This document shows, piece by piece, positions 1 through 7,546 of a stretch of 64,000 bases of DNA. Within the stretch, counting starts at the first letter, position 1. Every line of letters starts with the position of its first letter. Both the position numbers and the translations under genes were made by a program. The notes beneath the pieces were generated by a model. It searched no databases, was not told the DNA's origin, and was given only the letters and a program-made list of their open reading frames with translations. Origin of the DNA: Pseudoflavonifractor sp. 60 (lineage in GTDB: Bacteria; Bacillota; Clostridia; Oscillospirales; Oscillospiraceae). The stretch is from positions 78,056-142,055 of the forward strand of contig NZ_QWKI01000001.1 in the NCBI RefSeq assembly GCF_009911645.1, given 5' to 3'.

Positions 1-294
1 GGGCCGGTCCACATAGCCGCTGTATTCCCGGGAATAGGTCTTGGGCCAGGAGCAGGCAAAGGAGTCCCCGCAGAAGGAGACCAGCACAATGAGGTCACCG
101 GGAATTTTGCAGCTCTGCAAAAAATCACGGTAGGGTGCGGGCAGGGCGTAACCCAGTCCCGCCTCAATGTCCGCCAGATCCTGTTCTGTGAGGGAGGAGT
201 TTTCCAGCGGCTCCCTCCAGAGCTGCGGCTCCCGCTCCTTTAAGATGTCCAAATACTGCTTTGCCACGGTCATATGTCCCTCCAGCCTTTCCAT
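1..294 (-). CDS. SMI1/KNR4 (SUKH) family protein, C-terminus cut by window edge
   Basis: The 98 codons visible begin at an ATG that shares one base with the TGA of the upstream gene, so translation is probably coupled. Around residues 35-62 the pattern is typical of the SMI1/KNR4 (SUKH) fold: a Leu-Thr-Glu start, an acidic helix, then LGYALPAPYRDFL, equivalent to the family's 'LP.-Y+.FL' core. SUKH proteins are small cytosolic proteins, many of them immunity proteins that neutralise polymorphic or contact-dependent toxins. The Imm22-like gene next door supports that reading, but no toxin gene is in view. The rest of the protein lies outside the window. Confidence 0.7.
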   Translation of the reverse strand, partial: MERLEGHMTVAKQYLDILKEREPQLWREPLENSSLTEQDLADIEAGLGYALPAPYRDFLQSCKIPGDLIVLVSFCGDSFACSWPKTYSREYSGYVDRP

Positions 295-695
295 CAGTCT
301 TCCTCGTAGGGAACCACACCTAAAAAGGTCACCGGGGCGTTGGGATTGTAAGCCCCTTCTTCCGCCTCATATTCAAAATTATAGACCAGAATCACTCCAT
401 TGCAGGGTTTTTCCAGCCCCTTGGGGAGGAGCTCTTTCAGCCCCTCCCCTATGGTCAGCCCCTCAGAAAAGGGAAAAACCAGCGCCTCCACATCGGTGGT
501 GGGGGCCACCATGCCCCGCTCCCAAAAATCGGGGTCGAAGGGCCAGACGTCCTCCCCGCCGAAAAAATCGTGATTAAAGGCGGAAATTTGGGGCTCTCGC
601 TCATCGTCATACCCCTCTTCCGCGGCATAGGCCATCAGGGCCTCCTCATCTTCAAAAACGCCGGCCCACACAGAGACCATACCTTCCTGTTCCAT
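294..695 (-). CDS. Imm22-like immunity protein
   Basis: This is a 133-residue acidic cytosolic protein without signal peptide or membrane segment. The N-terminus (VSVWAGVFEDEEAL) followed by an Asp/Glu-rich stretch and NHDFFGGED resembles the Imm22 family, in which 'WvG.f.seeel' is followed by a conserved D/F-rich segment. A ribosome site (GGAGGTG) lies about 6 bases before the ATG. Its stop overlaps the start of the SUKH gene by one base. Members of this family are predicted antidotes to nuclease-type polymorphic toxins. Family assignment is by eye only; specificity cannot be predicted. Confidence 0.55.
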   Translation of the reverse strand: MEQEGMVSVWAGVFEDEEALMAYAAEEGYDDEREPQISAFNHDFFGGEDVWPFDPDFWERGMVAPTTDVEALVFPFSEGLTIGEGLKELLPKGLEKPCNGVILVYNFEYEAEEGAYNPNAPVTFLGVVPYEED

Positions 696-717
696 TTTCT
701 GGCACCTCCATCAAATT

Positions 718-1590
718 TTAATCAACCGTCCAGGGCCTTTCTTCCAAAATATTCGGCCACCGCTCCCGCTGCATATCATTAAAAAGGTAGAGCAGGGCGG
801 TTACAGCAAATTTCCGGGCGTAGGTTTCGTCATACCCCTTCTTCCCTCTCTGGAGCGCGGCGGCCAGCTCCTCAATCCAGGCGTTGAGGACGGGCGGCAG
901 CGTTCCATAGCAGAAGTCGTGAAAAAACACCGTCTGAGAGGGGGCGGAAAAGACGTGCTTCTGTCCCCCATACTTCGCCTTGTACTCCTCCGCCAGCTGG
1001 TCCACACAGCGGTACACCTCCCAGACGTCCTCCTGGCTCAGCTCGCCCATGTGCTCCCCCAGGAAGCGCCGGACAGGCCGCAGCTCCCGGCACTCCCGGT
1101 CCAGAAAGCCCTGCTGCTTGTCCCAGGACTGCTGAATCTCCCCAAGGTGCTCCCGGTACCACTCCTCCAGCTGCTCCAGCGCCCCGCGCAGGCTGTCTGG
1201 ATTGTTGTCCGCCAGGAACCAGGGGGACTCCACCTGGAACTTGGGCGACAGCTGGGCCAGCTGGCCGTAACGGATGTTGTTCAGCACCTTTCCGGTACAC
1301 TGGGCCGCGCCCCAGTCGTATTTGAGGTAGCTGACTAAAATGCCGCCCAACTGCAAGTAAATCTTCTCCTGCGCAAAGGCCCGGCGCACCTCCAGACGGC
1401 AGAAGCTCCCCTCAGGGCGCTCCTTGACAAAGCGGTAGACCGAACCCTTCAGCTCGCCATACTTGGGGTCAAAGGCGATGTAGTAGTTATCCTGCTTCAG
1501 TCCAGGCAGGGGCAGGGTCACCTGAAATCCCTCAAACCGCACCTGGACAAAGTCAATGATGTCCTTTCGGCAGCTGATACAGCGTATCAT
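718..1590 (-). CDS. Protein of unknown function (290 aa), first gene of immunity-like operon
   Basis: I do not recognise a family. The protein opens with a CISC motif (Cys4, Cys7) that could be half of a metal site, has a beta-rich first third, then a helical, charged middle (about residues 140-215) and a helical C-terminus. There is no signal peptide or transmembrane segment. A ribosome site AGGAGG lies 9 bases before the ATG, and a good sigma-A-type promoter (1618-1646) is just upstream. It is followed after 22 bases by the Imm22-like gene on the same strand, so the three genes are probably one transcript. A toxin-immunity or stress role is guesswork from context. Confidence 0.6.
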   Translation of the reverse strand: MIRCISCRKDIIDFVQVRFEGFQVTLPLPGLKQDNYYIAFDPKYGELKGSVYRFVKERPEGSFCRLEVRRAFAQEKIYLQLGGILVSYLKYDWGAAQCTGKVLNNIRYGQLAQLSPKFQVESPWFLADNNPDSLRGALEQLEEWYREHLGEIQQSWDKQQGFLDRECRELRPVRRFLGEHMGELSQEDVWEVYRCVDQLAEEYKAKYGGQKHVFSAPSQTVFFHDFCYGTLPPVLNAWIEELAAALQRGKKGYDETYARKFAVTALLYLFNDMQRERWPNILEERPWTVD

Positions 1591-1617
1591 ACCGGAAGTC
1601 CTCCTCTTTTTTCCTCA

Positions 1618-1646
1618 ATTATATCACGTCAGTTCGACTGATACAA
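1618..1646 (-). promoter_or_regulatory. Sigma-A-type promoter of the 290-aa gene, with inverted repeat in the spacer
   Basis: On the minus strand TTGTAT (1641-1646), a 17-base spacer and TATAAT (1618-1623) lie about 30 bases before the gene start. The spacer and -35 edge hold TCAGTTCGACTGA (1629-1641), a 5-bp inverted repeat that could be an operator. Confidence 0.55.
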
Positions 1647-1681
1647 GCCATTTTCCCCACCGCGACTCGTCGATTTCCCCG

Positions 1682-1710
1682 TTTACAACAGGGGAATTTT
1701 TTGGTATAAT
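1682..1710 (+). promoter_or_regulatory. Promoter of the phosphofructokinase gene
   Basis: TTTACA (1682-1687), 17 bases, then TATAAT (1705-1710), preceded by TGG (extended -10). The transcript leader would be about 50 bases. Confidence 0.6.
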
Positions 1711-1769
1711 ACTTCCGTTACGAGCAATTACCCTTTTGCAAAGGATATTTTGAATTGGAGGTAATCAAC

Positions 1770-3011
1770 ATGAGCAACACACTGAAGGGCGCCCTCATCA
1801 TCGGCCAGTCCGGCGGCCCCACTTCCGTCATCAACGCCAGCGCCTATGGCGTCATCCGCACCGCGCTGGACAATCCGGACATTACCGCCGTCTACGGCGC
1901 GGCCCACGGCATCAAGGGCGTGCTCAATGACAAGCTTTACGACATGGGCCAGGAGGACGCCAAGGAGCTGGAGCTGCTGCTCAACACCCCCTCCTCCGAG
2001 CTGGGCTCCTGCCGCTACAAGATCGCCGACCCCGACGCCGACGACACCGACTACAAGCGCATTCTGGAGATCTTTAAGAAGTACGATGTGCGCTACTTCT
2101 TCTACAACGGCGGCAACGACTCCATGGACACCTGCAACAAAATCTCCAAGTATATGCAGAAGGTGGGCTATGAGTGCCGCATCATGGGCGTGCCCAAGAC
2201 CATCGACAACGACCTGTTCGGCACCGACCACTGCCCCGGCTTCGCCTCCGCCGCCAAATATATCGCCACCTCCTGCGCCGAGGTGTACAAGGACGCCCGG
2301 GTGTACGACACCGGCATGGTGACCGTCATTGAGATCATGGGCCGTCACGCCGGCTGGCTGGCCGGAGCCGCCGCTCTGGCCGGTGTGGTGGGCTGCGCCC
2401 CCGACCTGGTCTACCTGCCCGAGGTGGACTTCGATATGGACAAGTTCCTGGCCGATGTGGACCGCATCTACAAGGAGAAGGGCAACTGTATCGCCGCCGT
2501 CTCCGAGGGCATCCACTACGCCAACGGCACCTTCGTCTCCGAGGCCAAGACCTCCGCCACTGACGGCTTCGGCCACGCTCAGTTGGGCGGCCTGGCGGCT
2601 CTGCTGGCCAACGTGGTCAAGGAGCGCACCGGCGCCAAGGTCCGGGGCATCGAGCTGTCCCTGCTCCAGCGCTGCGGCGCCCACGTGGCCTCCCGCACCG
2701 ACATCGACGAGTCCTTCCTGGCCGGCAAGACCGCTGTGGAGACCGCCGTGGCCGGCGAGACCGACAAGATGGTGGGCTTCGTCTGCACCCGCGAAGGCGG
2801 TCAGTACAAGTGCGAGACCAAGCTGTTCAACCTATCTGAAGTGGCCAACTTCGAGAAGAAGGTCCCCCTGGAGTGGATCAACGCTGAGCACAACGGCGTG
2901 ACTCAGGCCTTCATCGACTACGCTCTGCCCCTGATTCAGGGCGACGCTCAGGCTCCCACCGAGAACTCCCTCCCCCGCTTCGCCCGTCTGAAAAAGGTCC
3001 TGGCCAAGTAA
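1770..3011 (+). CDS. 6-phosphofructokinase, pyrophosphate-dependent type
   Basis: This enzyme phosphorylates fructose 6-phosphate to fructose 1,6-bisphosphate in glycolysis, in the cytosol. The 413-residue product has the PFK fold. It carries GQSGGPT (12-18), GGNDS (114-118), PKTIDND (142-148) and MGRHAGW (190-196). In ATP-dependent enzymes the second and third motifs read GGDGS and PGTIDND; Asp117 and Lys143 here are the substitutions known to favour pyrophosphate, so a reversible PPi-dependent enzyme is likely. The ATG at 1770 is chosen because TTGGAGG lies 8 bases upstream; an in-frame TTG at 1755 is the ribosome site itself. The gene is monocistronic, with its own promoter and a strong terminator. 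Confidence 0.9.
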   Translation: MSNTLKGALIIGQSGGPTSVINASAYGVIRTALDNPDITAVYGAAHGIKGVLNDKLYDMGQEDAKELELLLNTPSSELGSCRYKIADPDADDTDYKRILEIFKKYDVRYFFYNGGNDSMDTCNKISKYMQKVGYECRIMGVPKTIDNDLFGTDHCPGFASAAKYIATSCAEVYKDARVYDTGMVTVIEIMGRHAGWLAGAAALAGVVGCAPDLVYLPEVDFDMDKFLADVDRIYKEKGNCIAAVSEGIHYANGTFVSEAKTSATDGFGHAQLGGLAALLANVVKERTGAKVRGIELSLLQRCGAHVASRTDIDESFLAGKTAVETAVAGETDKMVGFVCTREGGQYKCETKLFNLSEVANFEKKVPLEWINAEHNGVTQAFIDYALPLIQGDAQAPTENSLPRFARLKKVLAK

Positions 3012-3024
3012 GCTCCAAATTCGA

Positions 3025-3056
3025 TGCCCACCTCAGCCGAGGTGGGCACTTTTTTT
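3025..3056 (+). terminator. Intrinsic terminator after phosphofructokinase
   Basis: A perfect 10-bp stem (3025-3034 with 3039-3048), a 4-base loop and a run of seven T. Confidence 0.9.
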
Positions 3057-3138
3057 GTATCGGGAAAAATATTTTCGTCTAACCGTCTTTTATCACAAAT
3101 AAATTAAAAATTTTCCTTTTATTTTGTAAGAAATGCCA

Positions 3139-3167
3139 TTCACTTTTTCCGGGTAAAGTGGTATCCT
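3139..3167 (+). promoter_or_regulatory. Probable promoter of the aromatic amino acid operon
   Basis: TTCACT (3139-3144), 17 bases, TATCCT (3162-3167) with TGG immediately upstream (extended -10). The preceding 60 bases are strongly A+T rich, as in an UP element. Transcription would start about 25 bases before the leader peptide ORF. Confidence 0.5.
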
Positions 3168-3199
3168 GTATACATCAATCATACAAGAGGGATTTTACA

Positions 3200-3304
3200 A
3201 TGTCCAACAAGAACCGCAGCTTCAGCTTTGCATACCGTTACTTTAGCTTTACCTATTTTATGGGCAAGGCTTATTTCGGTTTGGCTGAATCTGTGGGGAA
3301 GTGA
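3200..3304 (+). CDS. Phe/Tyr-rich leader peptide of the aromatic operon (34 codons)
   Basis: An ATG at 3200 with AAGAGGG 8 bases upstream opens a 34-codon frame ending in TGA at 3302-3304. It contains Phe at residues 8, 10, 15, 17, 20 and 26, and Tyr at 12, 14, 19 and 25: ten aromatic residues and no Trp. Eight of them lie between residues 8 and 20. This is the composition expected of a leader peptide whose translation senses charged tRNA-Phe and tRNA-Tyr. It sits between the operon promoter and an intrinsic terminator, directly upstream of DAHP synthase. The peptide itself need have no function; ribosome position on it would be the signal. Confidence 0.85.
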   Translation: MSNKNRSFSFAYRYFSFTYFMGKAYFGLAESVGK

Positions 3305-3346
3305 ATTGGGTTTGGGAGAACCCTTTGACGGACCGCAGCCGAACCG
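3214..3346 (+). promoter_or_regulatory. Attenuator: alternative anti-antiterminator and antiterminator helices
   Basis: Two helices compete. Helix 1:2 pairs 3214-3226 with 3284-3296 (11 Watson-Crick pairs, one G-U, one mismatch). Helix 2:3 pairs 3277-3287 with 3336-3346 (10 Watson-Crick pairs and one G-U). The second uses the 5' arm and loop of the terminator (3332-3354), so the two cannot coexist. A ribosome stalled on the Phe/Tyr codons (3221-3259) would cover segment 1, free segment 2 and allow the antiterminator. A ribosome reaching the stop at 3304 would cover segment 2 and let the terminator form. The pairings are read directly from sequence; the mechanism is inferred from the trp/phe attenuation paradigm. 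Confidence 0.8.
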
Positions 3347-3359
3347 GCTGCGGTTTTTT
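3332..3359 (+). terminator. Attenuator terminator before aroF
   Basis: A 10-bp stem (3332-3341 with 3345-3354), 3-base loop and six T. It lies between the leader peptide and aroF, 34 bases before the aroF start, so it must be read through for expression of the operon. Confidence 0.9.
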
Positions 3360-3393
3360 GTATGCTTTTTCAAGATTTTAGGAGGAATTTATT

Positions 3394-4407
3394 ATGATTG
3401 TCATTCTCAAGCGCGACCACAATCCTGACCAGCTGGAGGGATTGGTCTCCTGGCTCCAGGAGAAAGGAATCACCATCCACACCAGTATCGGCGAGGCCAA
3501 CACCATCCTGGGCCTGGTGGGCGACACCTCCAAGCTGGACATTGACCTGATCGCCGCCCTGGACATTGTGGAGGATGTGAAGCGGGTCCAGGAGCCCTAC
3601 AAAAACGCCAATCGGAAGTTCCACCCCGAGGACACCGTGATCCAGGTGCGGGACACCCAGATTGGCGGAGGAAATCTGACCATTATGGCCGGGCCCTGCT
3701 CTGTGGAGTCGGAGGAGCAGGTGGTGGCCATTGCCAAGGCGGTGAAGGCCAGCGGTGCAACCATGCTCCGGGGCGGCGCTTTCAAGCCCCGCACCTCCCC
3801 CTACGCCTTCCAGGGGCTGGGCCAGAACGGTCTGGAGTTTTTGAAGACCGCCCGGGCAGAGACCGGCCTGCCCATCGTCACAGAGGTGATGGACGTGGCC
3901 CAACTGTCCCTGTTTCTGGATGTGGACGTCATCCAGGTGGGGGCCCGGAATATGCAGAACTTCGACCTGCTCAGGGCGCTGGGCCACCAGGAGAAGCCTG
4001 TGATGATTAAGCGGGGGATGTCCGCCACCTATGAGGAGTGGCTGATGAGCGCCGAATATGTAATGGCTGGTGGCAACGAGAATGTGATCCTCTGCGAGCG
4101 GGGCATCCGCACCTTTGAGAGCTATACCCGCAACACCCTGGACCTGGCCGCCATCCCCGTTTTGAAGAAGCTGACCCACCTGCCCGTCATTGTGGACCCC
4201 AGCCACGCCACTGGAAAGTACTGGCTGGTGGACTCCCTGGCGATGGGGGCGGTGGCCGCCGGGACGGACGGCTTGCAGATTGAGGTCCACAACGACCCCG
4301 CCCACGCCCTGTGCGACGGGCCCCAGTCCCTGAAGCCGGAGGCTTTCGACCTGCTGGCCAGGAAGCTGCTGGCCCTGCACACCGCTGTGAAAGCACTGGA
4401 GGAATAA
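3394..4407 (+). CDS. aroF: 3-deoxy-7-phosphoheptulonate synthase (DAHP synthase, type I-beta)
   Basis: It condenses phosphoenolpyruvate with erythrose 4-phosphate, the first step of the shikimate pathway. The 337 residues comprise an N-terminal ferredoxin-like regulatory domain (about 1-70) and a catalytic barrel with GPCSVES (100-106, metal-binding Cys102), KPRTSPY (131-137) and, near the C-terminus, DPSHATGK. The N-terminal domain is the kind that confers Tyr or Phe feedback inhibition in Thermotoga-type enzymes. TAGGAGG lies 7 bases before the ATG. It is the first structural gene after the attenuator; tyrA follows after 3 bases. Confidence 0.95.
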   Translation: MIVILKRDHNPDQLEGLVSWLQEKGITIHTSIGEANTILGLVGDTSKLDIDLIAALDIVEDVKRVQEPYKNANRKFHPEDTVIQVRDTQIGGGNLTIMAGPCSVESEEQVVAIAKAVKASGATMLRGGAFKPRTSPYAFQGLGQNGLEFLKTARAETGLPIVTEVMDVAQLSLFLDVDVIQVGARNMQNFDLLRALGHQEKPVMIKRGMSATYEEWLMSAEYVMAGGNENVILCERGIRTFESYTRNTLDLAAIPVLKKLTHLPVIVDPSHATGKYWLVDSLAMGAVAAGTDGLQIEVHNDPAHALCDGPQSLKPEAFDLLARKLLALHTAVKALEE

Positions 4408-4410
4408 GCG

Positions 4411-5247
4411 ATGAAAGTTGGAATTGTAGGTCTGGGCCTGATGGGCGGTTCCATGGCCAAAAGTGTAAAAAACCGCACCAGCCACACCGTCTACGGCATT
4501 GATTTGGACCAGGAGACCATGCTGCTGGCCCGCCTGTGCGGAGCTATTGACGCCCCCCTCACGGAGGAGACCCTGCCCCAGTGCGATCTGGTGCTGGTGG
4601 CCATCCGCCCCCAGGCTGCCGTGGACTGGGTACGCGCCCACGCCGCTCAGATTGGAAAATCTGCCATCCTGGTGGATTTGTGCGGGGTGAAGCGGGTTGT
4701 GGTGGAGCAGATCACCCCCATTGCGGAGGAACAGGGCTTCGCCTACATCGGCGGACACCCCATGGCGGGCCGGGAACGGGGAGGCTTCACCTCCTCCTCC
4801 GACGACCTGTATGTGGGGGCCTCCATGATCCTCACCCCGGACAAGCGCACCGATATGAAGCTGCTGGAGACCCTTCAGACCTTCTTCCTGGATGTGGGCT
4901 TCGCCAAGCTCACCTTCTCCCAGCCGGAGGAGCACGACCGGATCATCGCTTTCACCTCCCAGTTGGCCCACATCGTGTCCAGCGCCTATGTGAAATCCCC
5001 TGAGGCTCAGCGCCGCCGGGGCTTCTCCGCCGGGAGCTTCCGGGATATGACCCGTGTGGCCCGACTGGACGAGGATATGTGGACTGAGCTGTTTCTGGAC
5101 GACGCCGACTATCTGACCAAGGAGCTGGGTATCCTCATCGGCCACCTGGAGGACTACCGCGCCGCCCTGGAGGCCCGAGACGCCCAGCAGCTCCACGACC
5201 TGCTGAAAGAGGGCCGGGAGCTGAAAGCCACCGCTGGCGGCAACTAA
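4411..5247 (+). CDS. tyrA: Prephenate dehydrogenase
   Basis: It converts prephenate to 4-hydroxyphenylpyruvate with NAD(P), the tyrosine branch. The 278 residues begin with a Rossmann motif (GLGLMGGS, about 7-14), and the middle carries GGHPMAGRERGG with the conserved catalytic His and substrate-binding region. There is no C-terminal ACT domain, so feedback by Tyr must act elsewhere, for instance on DAHP synthase or the attenuator. The start is 3 bases after aroF, with a GGAGG in the end of aroF serving as ribosome site. Confidence 0.93.
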   Translation: MKVGIVGLGLMGGSMAKSVKNRTSHTVYGIDLDQETMLLARLCGAIDAPLTEETLPQCDLVLVAIRPQAAVDWVRAHAAQIGKSAILVDLCGVKRVVVEQITPIAEEQGFAYIGGHPMAGRERGGFTSSSDDLYVGASMILTPDKRTDMKLLETLQTFFLDVGFAKLTFSQPEEHDRIIAFTSQLAHIVSSAYVKSPEAQRRRGFSAGSFRDMTRVARLDEDMWTELFLDDADYLTKELGILIGHLEDYRAALEARDAQQLHDLLKEGRELKATAGGN

Positions 5248-5291
5248 ACCCAGTTCTGTACGGGGTGCGCCCCGCGAAAGGAGCATTTTCT

Positions 5292-6374
5292 ATGTCCATT
5301 CAAACCCTCCGGGTCCACACCGCTCCGGAGTACACGGTCACCATTGGGCCCGGCCTGTTAAAGGAGTGCGGCCCCCGGCTGAGAGAGGCGGTGCCCCTGT
5401 GTCACATGGCGGTGGTCACCGACAGCACTGTGGCCCCGCTGTACCTGGAAACGGTGAAGACCAGCCTCCAGGAGGCGGGCTACCAGGTCAGCGCCTATAT
5501 CTTCCCCGCCGGGGAGGCTCACAAAAATCTCGACACCCTGTCCAGCATTCTGGAGTTTCTGGCAGAAGAGCACCTCACCCGCACCGACTGCGTGGCCGCA
5601 CTGGGAGGCGGCGTCACCGGGGATATGGCAGGGCTGGCCGCCGCCCTCTACCTGCGGGGGATAAAATATGTCCAGCTGCCCACCACCCTGCTGTCCGCCG
5701 TGGACTCCTCGGTGGGGGGCAAGACCGCCATCGACCTGTCCGCCGGGAAGAACCTGGCTGGGGCCTTCCTTCAGCCCGCAGCCGTCCTCTGCGACACCGA
5801 CTGCCTGGAGACCCTCCCCTCTGCCGTCTTCGCCGACGGTGCTGCTGAGGCCATTAAAACCGCTGTGCTGGCAGACCCGGGGCTATTCAACAGTCTGGAG
5901 GATGGGATGATTCCGGCGCTGGACCCGGCGGCCTTGATTGCGGGCTGCGTTTCCTACAAGGCCGGCGTGGTGGAGCGGGACGAGAAGGAGCAGGGGGAGC
6001 GGAAGCTGCTCAACCTGGGCCACACCGTGGGCCACGCTATTGAGAAATGCAGCAATTTCACCATCCCCCACGGCCACGCCGTGGCGGCGGGACTGGCCAT
6101 CATAGCCCGGGCTTCCAAGCGGCTGGGCTGGACACTGGAGGACGGGATCAATGCCTGGACAGCGGACCGCATATGCTCCACCCTGAGTCTCACGGGCCTG
6201 CCCATCTCCACCGAATACTCCGCCGGCGCCCTGGCCCAAGCCGCTCTTTCCGACAAAAAGCGGGCGGGGGACTCTATCACCATTGTGGTCCCCAGGACAA
6301 TCGGGGACTGCGTGCTGAAAAAAATCCACGTCACGGAGTTGGAAGCAATAATCCGGACGGGGCTGGAGGTCTGA
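5292..6374 (+). CDS. aroB: 3-dehydroquinate synthase
   Basis: It cyclises DAHP to 3-dehydroquinate using NAD as a transient cofactor and a divalent metal. The 360-residue product is of normal length and has the NAD-binding GGGVTGDMAGL, a SVGGKTAID segment, and the metal-binding GHTVGHAIE and HGHAVAAG motifs. The ATG at 5292 is chosen because AAAGGAG lies 7 bases upstream; a GTG 9 codons earlier has no ribosome site. It overlaps nothing and is followed directly by aroA. Confidence 0.95.
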   Translation: MSIQTLRVHTAPEYTVTIGPGLLKECGPRLREAVPLCHMAVVTDSTVAPLYLETVKTSLQEAGYQVSAYIFPAGEAHKNLDTLSSILEFLAEEHLTRTDCVAALGGGVTGDMAGLAAALYLRGIKYVQLPTTLLSAVDSSVGGKTAIDLSAGKNLAGAFLQPAAVLCDTDCLETLPSAVFADGAAEAIKTAVLADPGLFNSLEDGMIPALDPAALIAGCVSYKAGVVERDEKEQGERKLLNLGHTVGHAIEKCSNFTIPHGHAVAAGLAIIARASKRLGWTLEDGINAWTADRICSTLSLTGLPISTEYSAGALAQAALSDKKRAGDSITIVVPRTIGDCVLKKIHVTELEAIIRTGLEV

Positions 6375-6376
6375 GT

Positions 6377-7546
6377 ATGGATATCCGCATCACCCCCGGA
6401 CCCCTGGAGGGGACGGTCACCCCGCCCCCCAGCAAGTCGATAGCCCACCGGGCCATTCTGGCCCAGCTGCTGGCGGGCGGCGGTACTATCTCCACCCTGG
6501 AGACATCCCAGGATATTGAGGCCACCCAACGCTGTGCCGCCGCACTGAACGCACAGGGGCCGGAGCTGCCTCTGCTGGACTGCGGCGAGTCCGGCTCCAC
6601 CCTCCGGTTTCTCATTCCCATTGCGCTGGTCCTCCGGGGGAGAGGCCGCTTTACCGGCCGAGGCCGTCTGATGGAGCGGCCTCAGAAGCCCTATTTCGAC
6701 ATCTTCGACGAGAGGGGCATCTTTTACGAACAGAAGGACGGCGTCCTCACCGTTCAGGGCAAGCTAACGCCGGGAGAATACCGTCTCCCTGGCAACGTGT
6801 CCAGCCAGTTTATCACCGGACTGCTCTATGCCCTGCCTCTGCTGGACGGGGACAGCGAGATTGTTCTCACTTCCAGGCTGGAGTCCAAAGGGTATGTGAA
6901 CATGACGCTGGCGGTGCTGAAGGATTTTGGAATCAAGGCGGAGAACTGGGAGTATCAGCGGCTCCTGGTTCCGGGTGGCCAGCGGTTCCAGGCCAGAGAC
7001 ACCACCATTGAGGCCGACTGGTCCCAGGCGGCGTTCTGGATGGCGGCGGGCTCGCTGGGCAATCCGGTATTGACGGACGGAGTAAATGTGCGCTCTGTCC
7101 AGGGGGACCGGGTGATGGATGAACACTTTGCCAGTTTTGCCTGGGGAACGGGACAAAGGGTGGAGATTGACGTCTCCGACTGTCCCGACCTGCTCCCACC
7201 CCTGGCGGTGATGGCGGCCTTCCACGACGGGACCACCTGCCTGACCAACGCCGCCCGCCTGCGGCTGAAGGAGAGCGACCGGCTGACCGCCGTGACCTGT
7301 ATGCTCCGCGCCCTGGGGGGACAGGCGGAGGAGGGGCCCGACTGGCTGACCATCCCCGGAACCCAGTTTTTGAAGGGCGGCACGGTGGATGGGGCCAACG
7401 ACCATCGAATTGTCATGGCGGCGGCCATTGCCGCTACCCGCTGTACCGGCCCGGTTACTATCCTGGGTGCGGAGGCGGTGAACAAATCTTACCCCACATT
7501 CTGGGAGGAATATAAACGGTTGGGAGGGGAATTTGATGTCCTCTGA
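6377..7546 (+). CDS. aroA: 3-phosphoshikimate 1-carboxyvinyltransferase (EPSP synthase)
   Basis: It transfers the enolpyruvyl group from PEP to shikimate 3-phosphate. At 389 residues it is about 40 shorter than the E. coli enzyme, but both domains are recognisable: PPSKSIAHR near the N-terminus, ESGSTLRF (in place of the GNAGTA loop), GNVSSQF, DWSQAAFW, the RLKESDR segment and a C-terminal NDHRIVM and NKSYPTFW. The loop sequence and short length fit the divergent Firmicute form. The ATG lies 2 bases after aroB, with GGAGG in the aroB end. Its end overlaps aroC by 11 bases. Confidence 0.93.
   Translation: MDIRITPGPLEGTVTPPPSKSIAHRAILAQLLAGGGTISTLETSQDIEATQRCAAALNAQGPELPLLDCGESGSTLRFLIPIALVLRGRGRFTGRGRLMERPQKPYFDIFDERGIFYEQKDGVLTVQGKLTPGEYRLPGNVSSQFITGLLYALPLLDGDSEIVLTSRLESKGYVNMTLAVLKDFGIKAENWEYQRLLVPGGQRFQARDTTIEADWSQAAFWMAAGSLGNPVLTDGVNVRSVQGDRVMDEHFASFAWGTGQRVEIDVSDCPDLLPPLAVMAAFHDGTTCLTNAARLRLKESDRLTAVTCMLRALGGQAEEGPDWLTIPGTQFLKGGTVDGANDHRIVMAAAIAATRCTGPVTILGAEAVNKSYPTFWEEYKRLGGEFDVL

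Noticed and set aside
1846..2901. Long alternative frames within the phosphofructokinase gene
   Set aside because: Pro/Ala/Ser/Trp-rich products typical of out-of-frame GC-rich coding DNA; the known enzyme occupies the region.
3228..3428. A 66-codon frame across the aro leader and aroF start
   Set aside because: No ribosome site, crosses the terminator, and overlaps the better supported 34-codon leader ORF.
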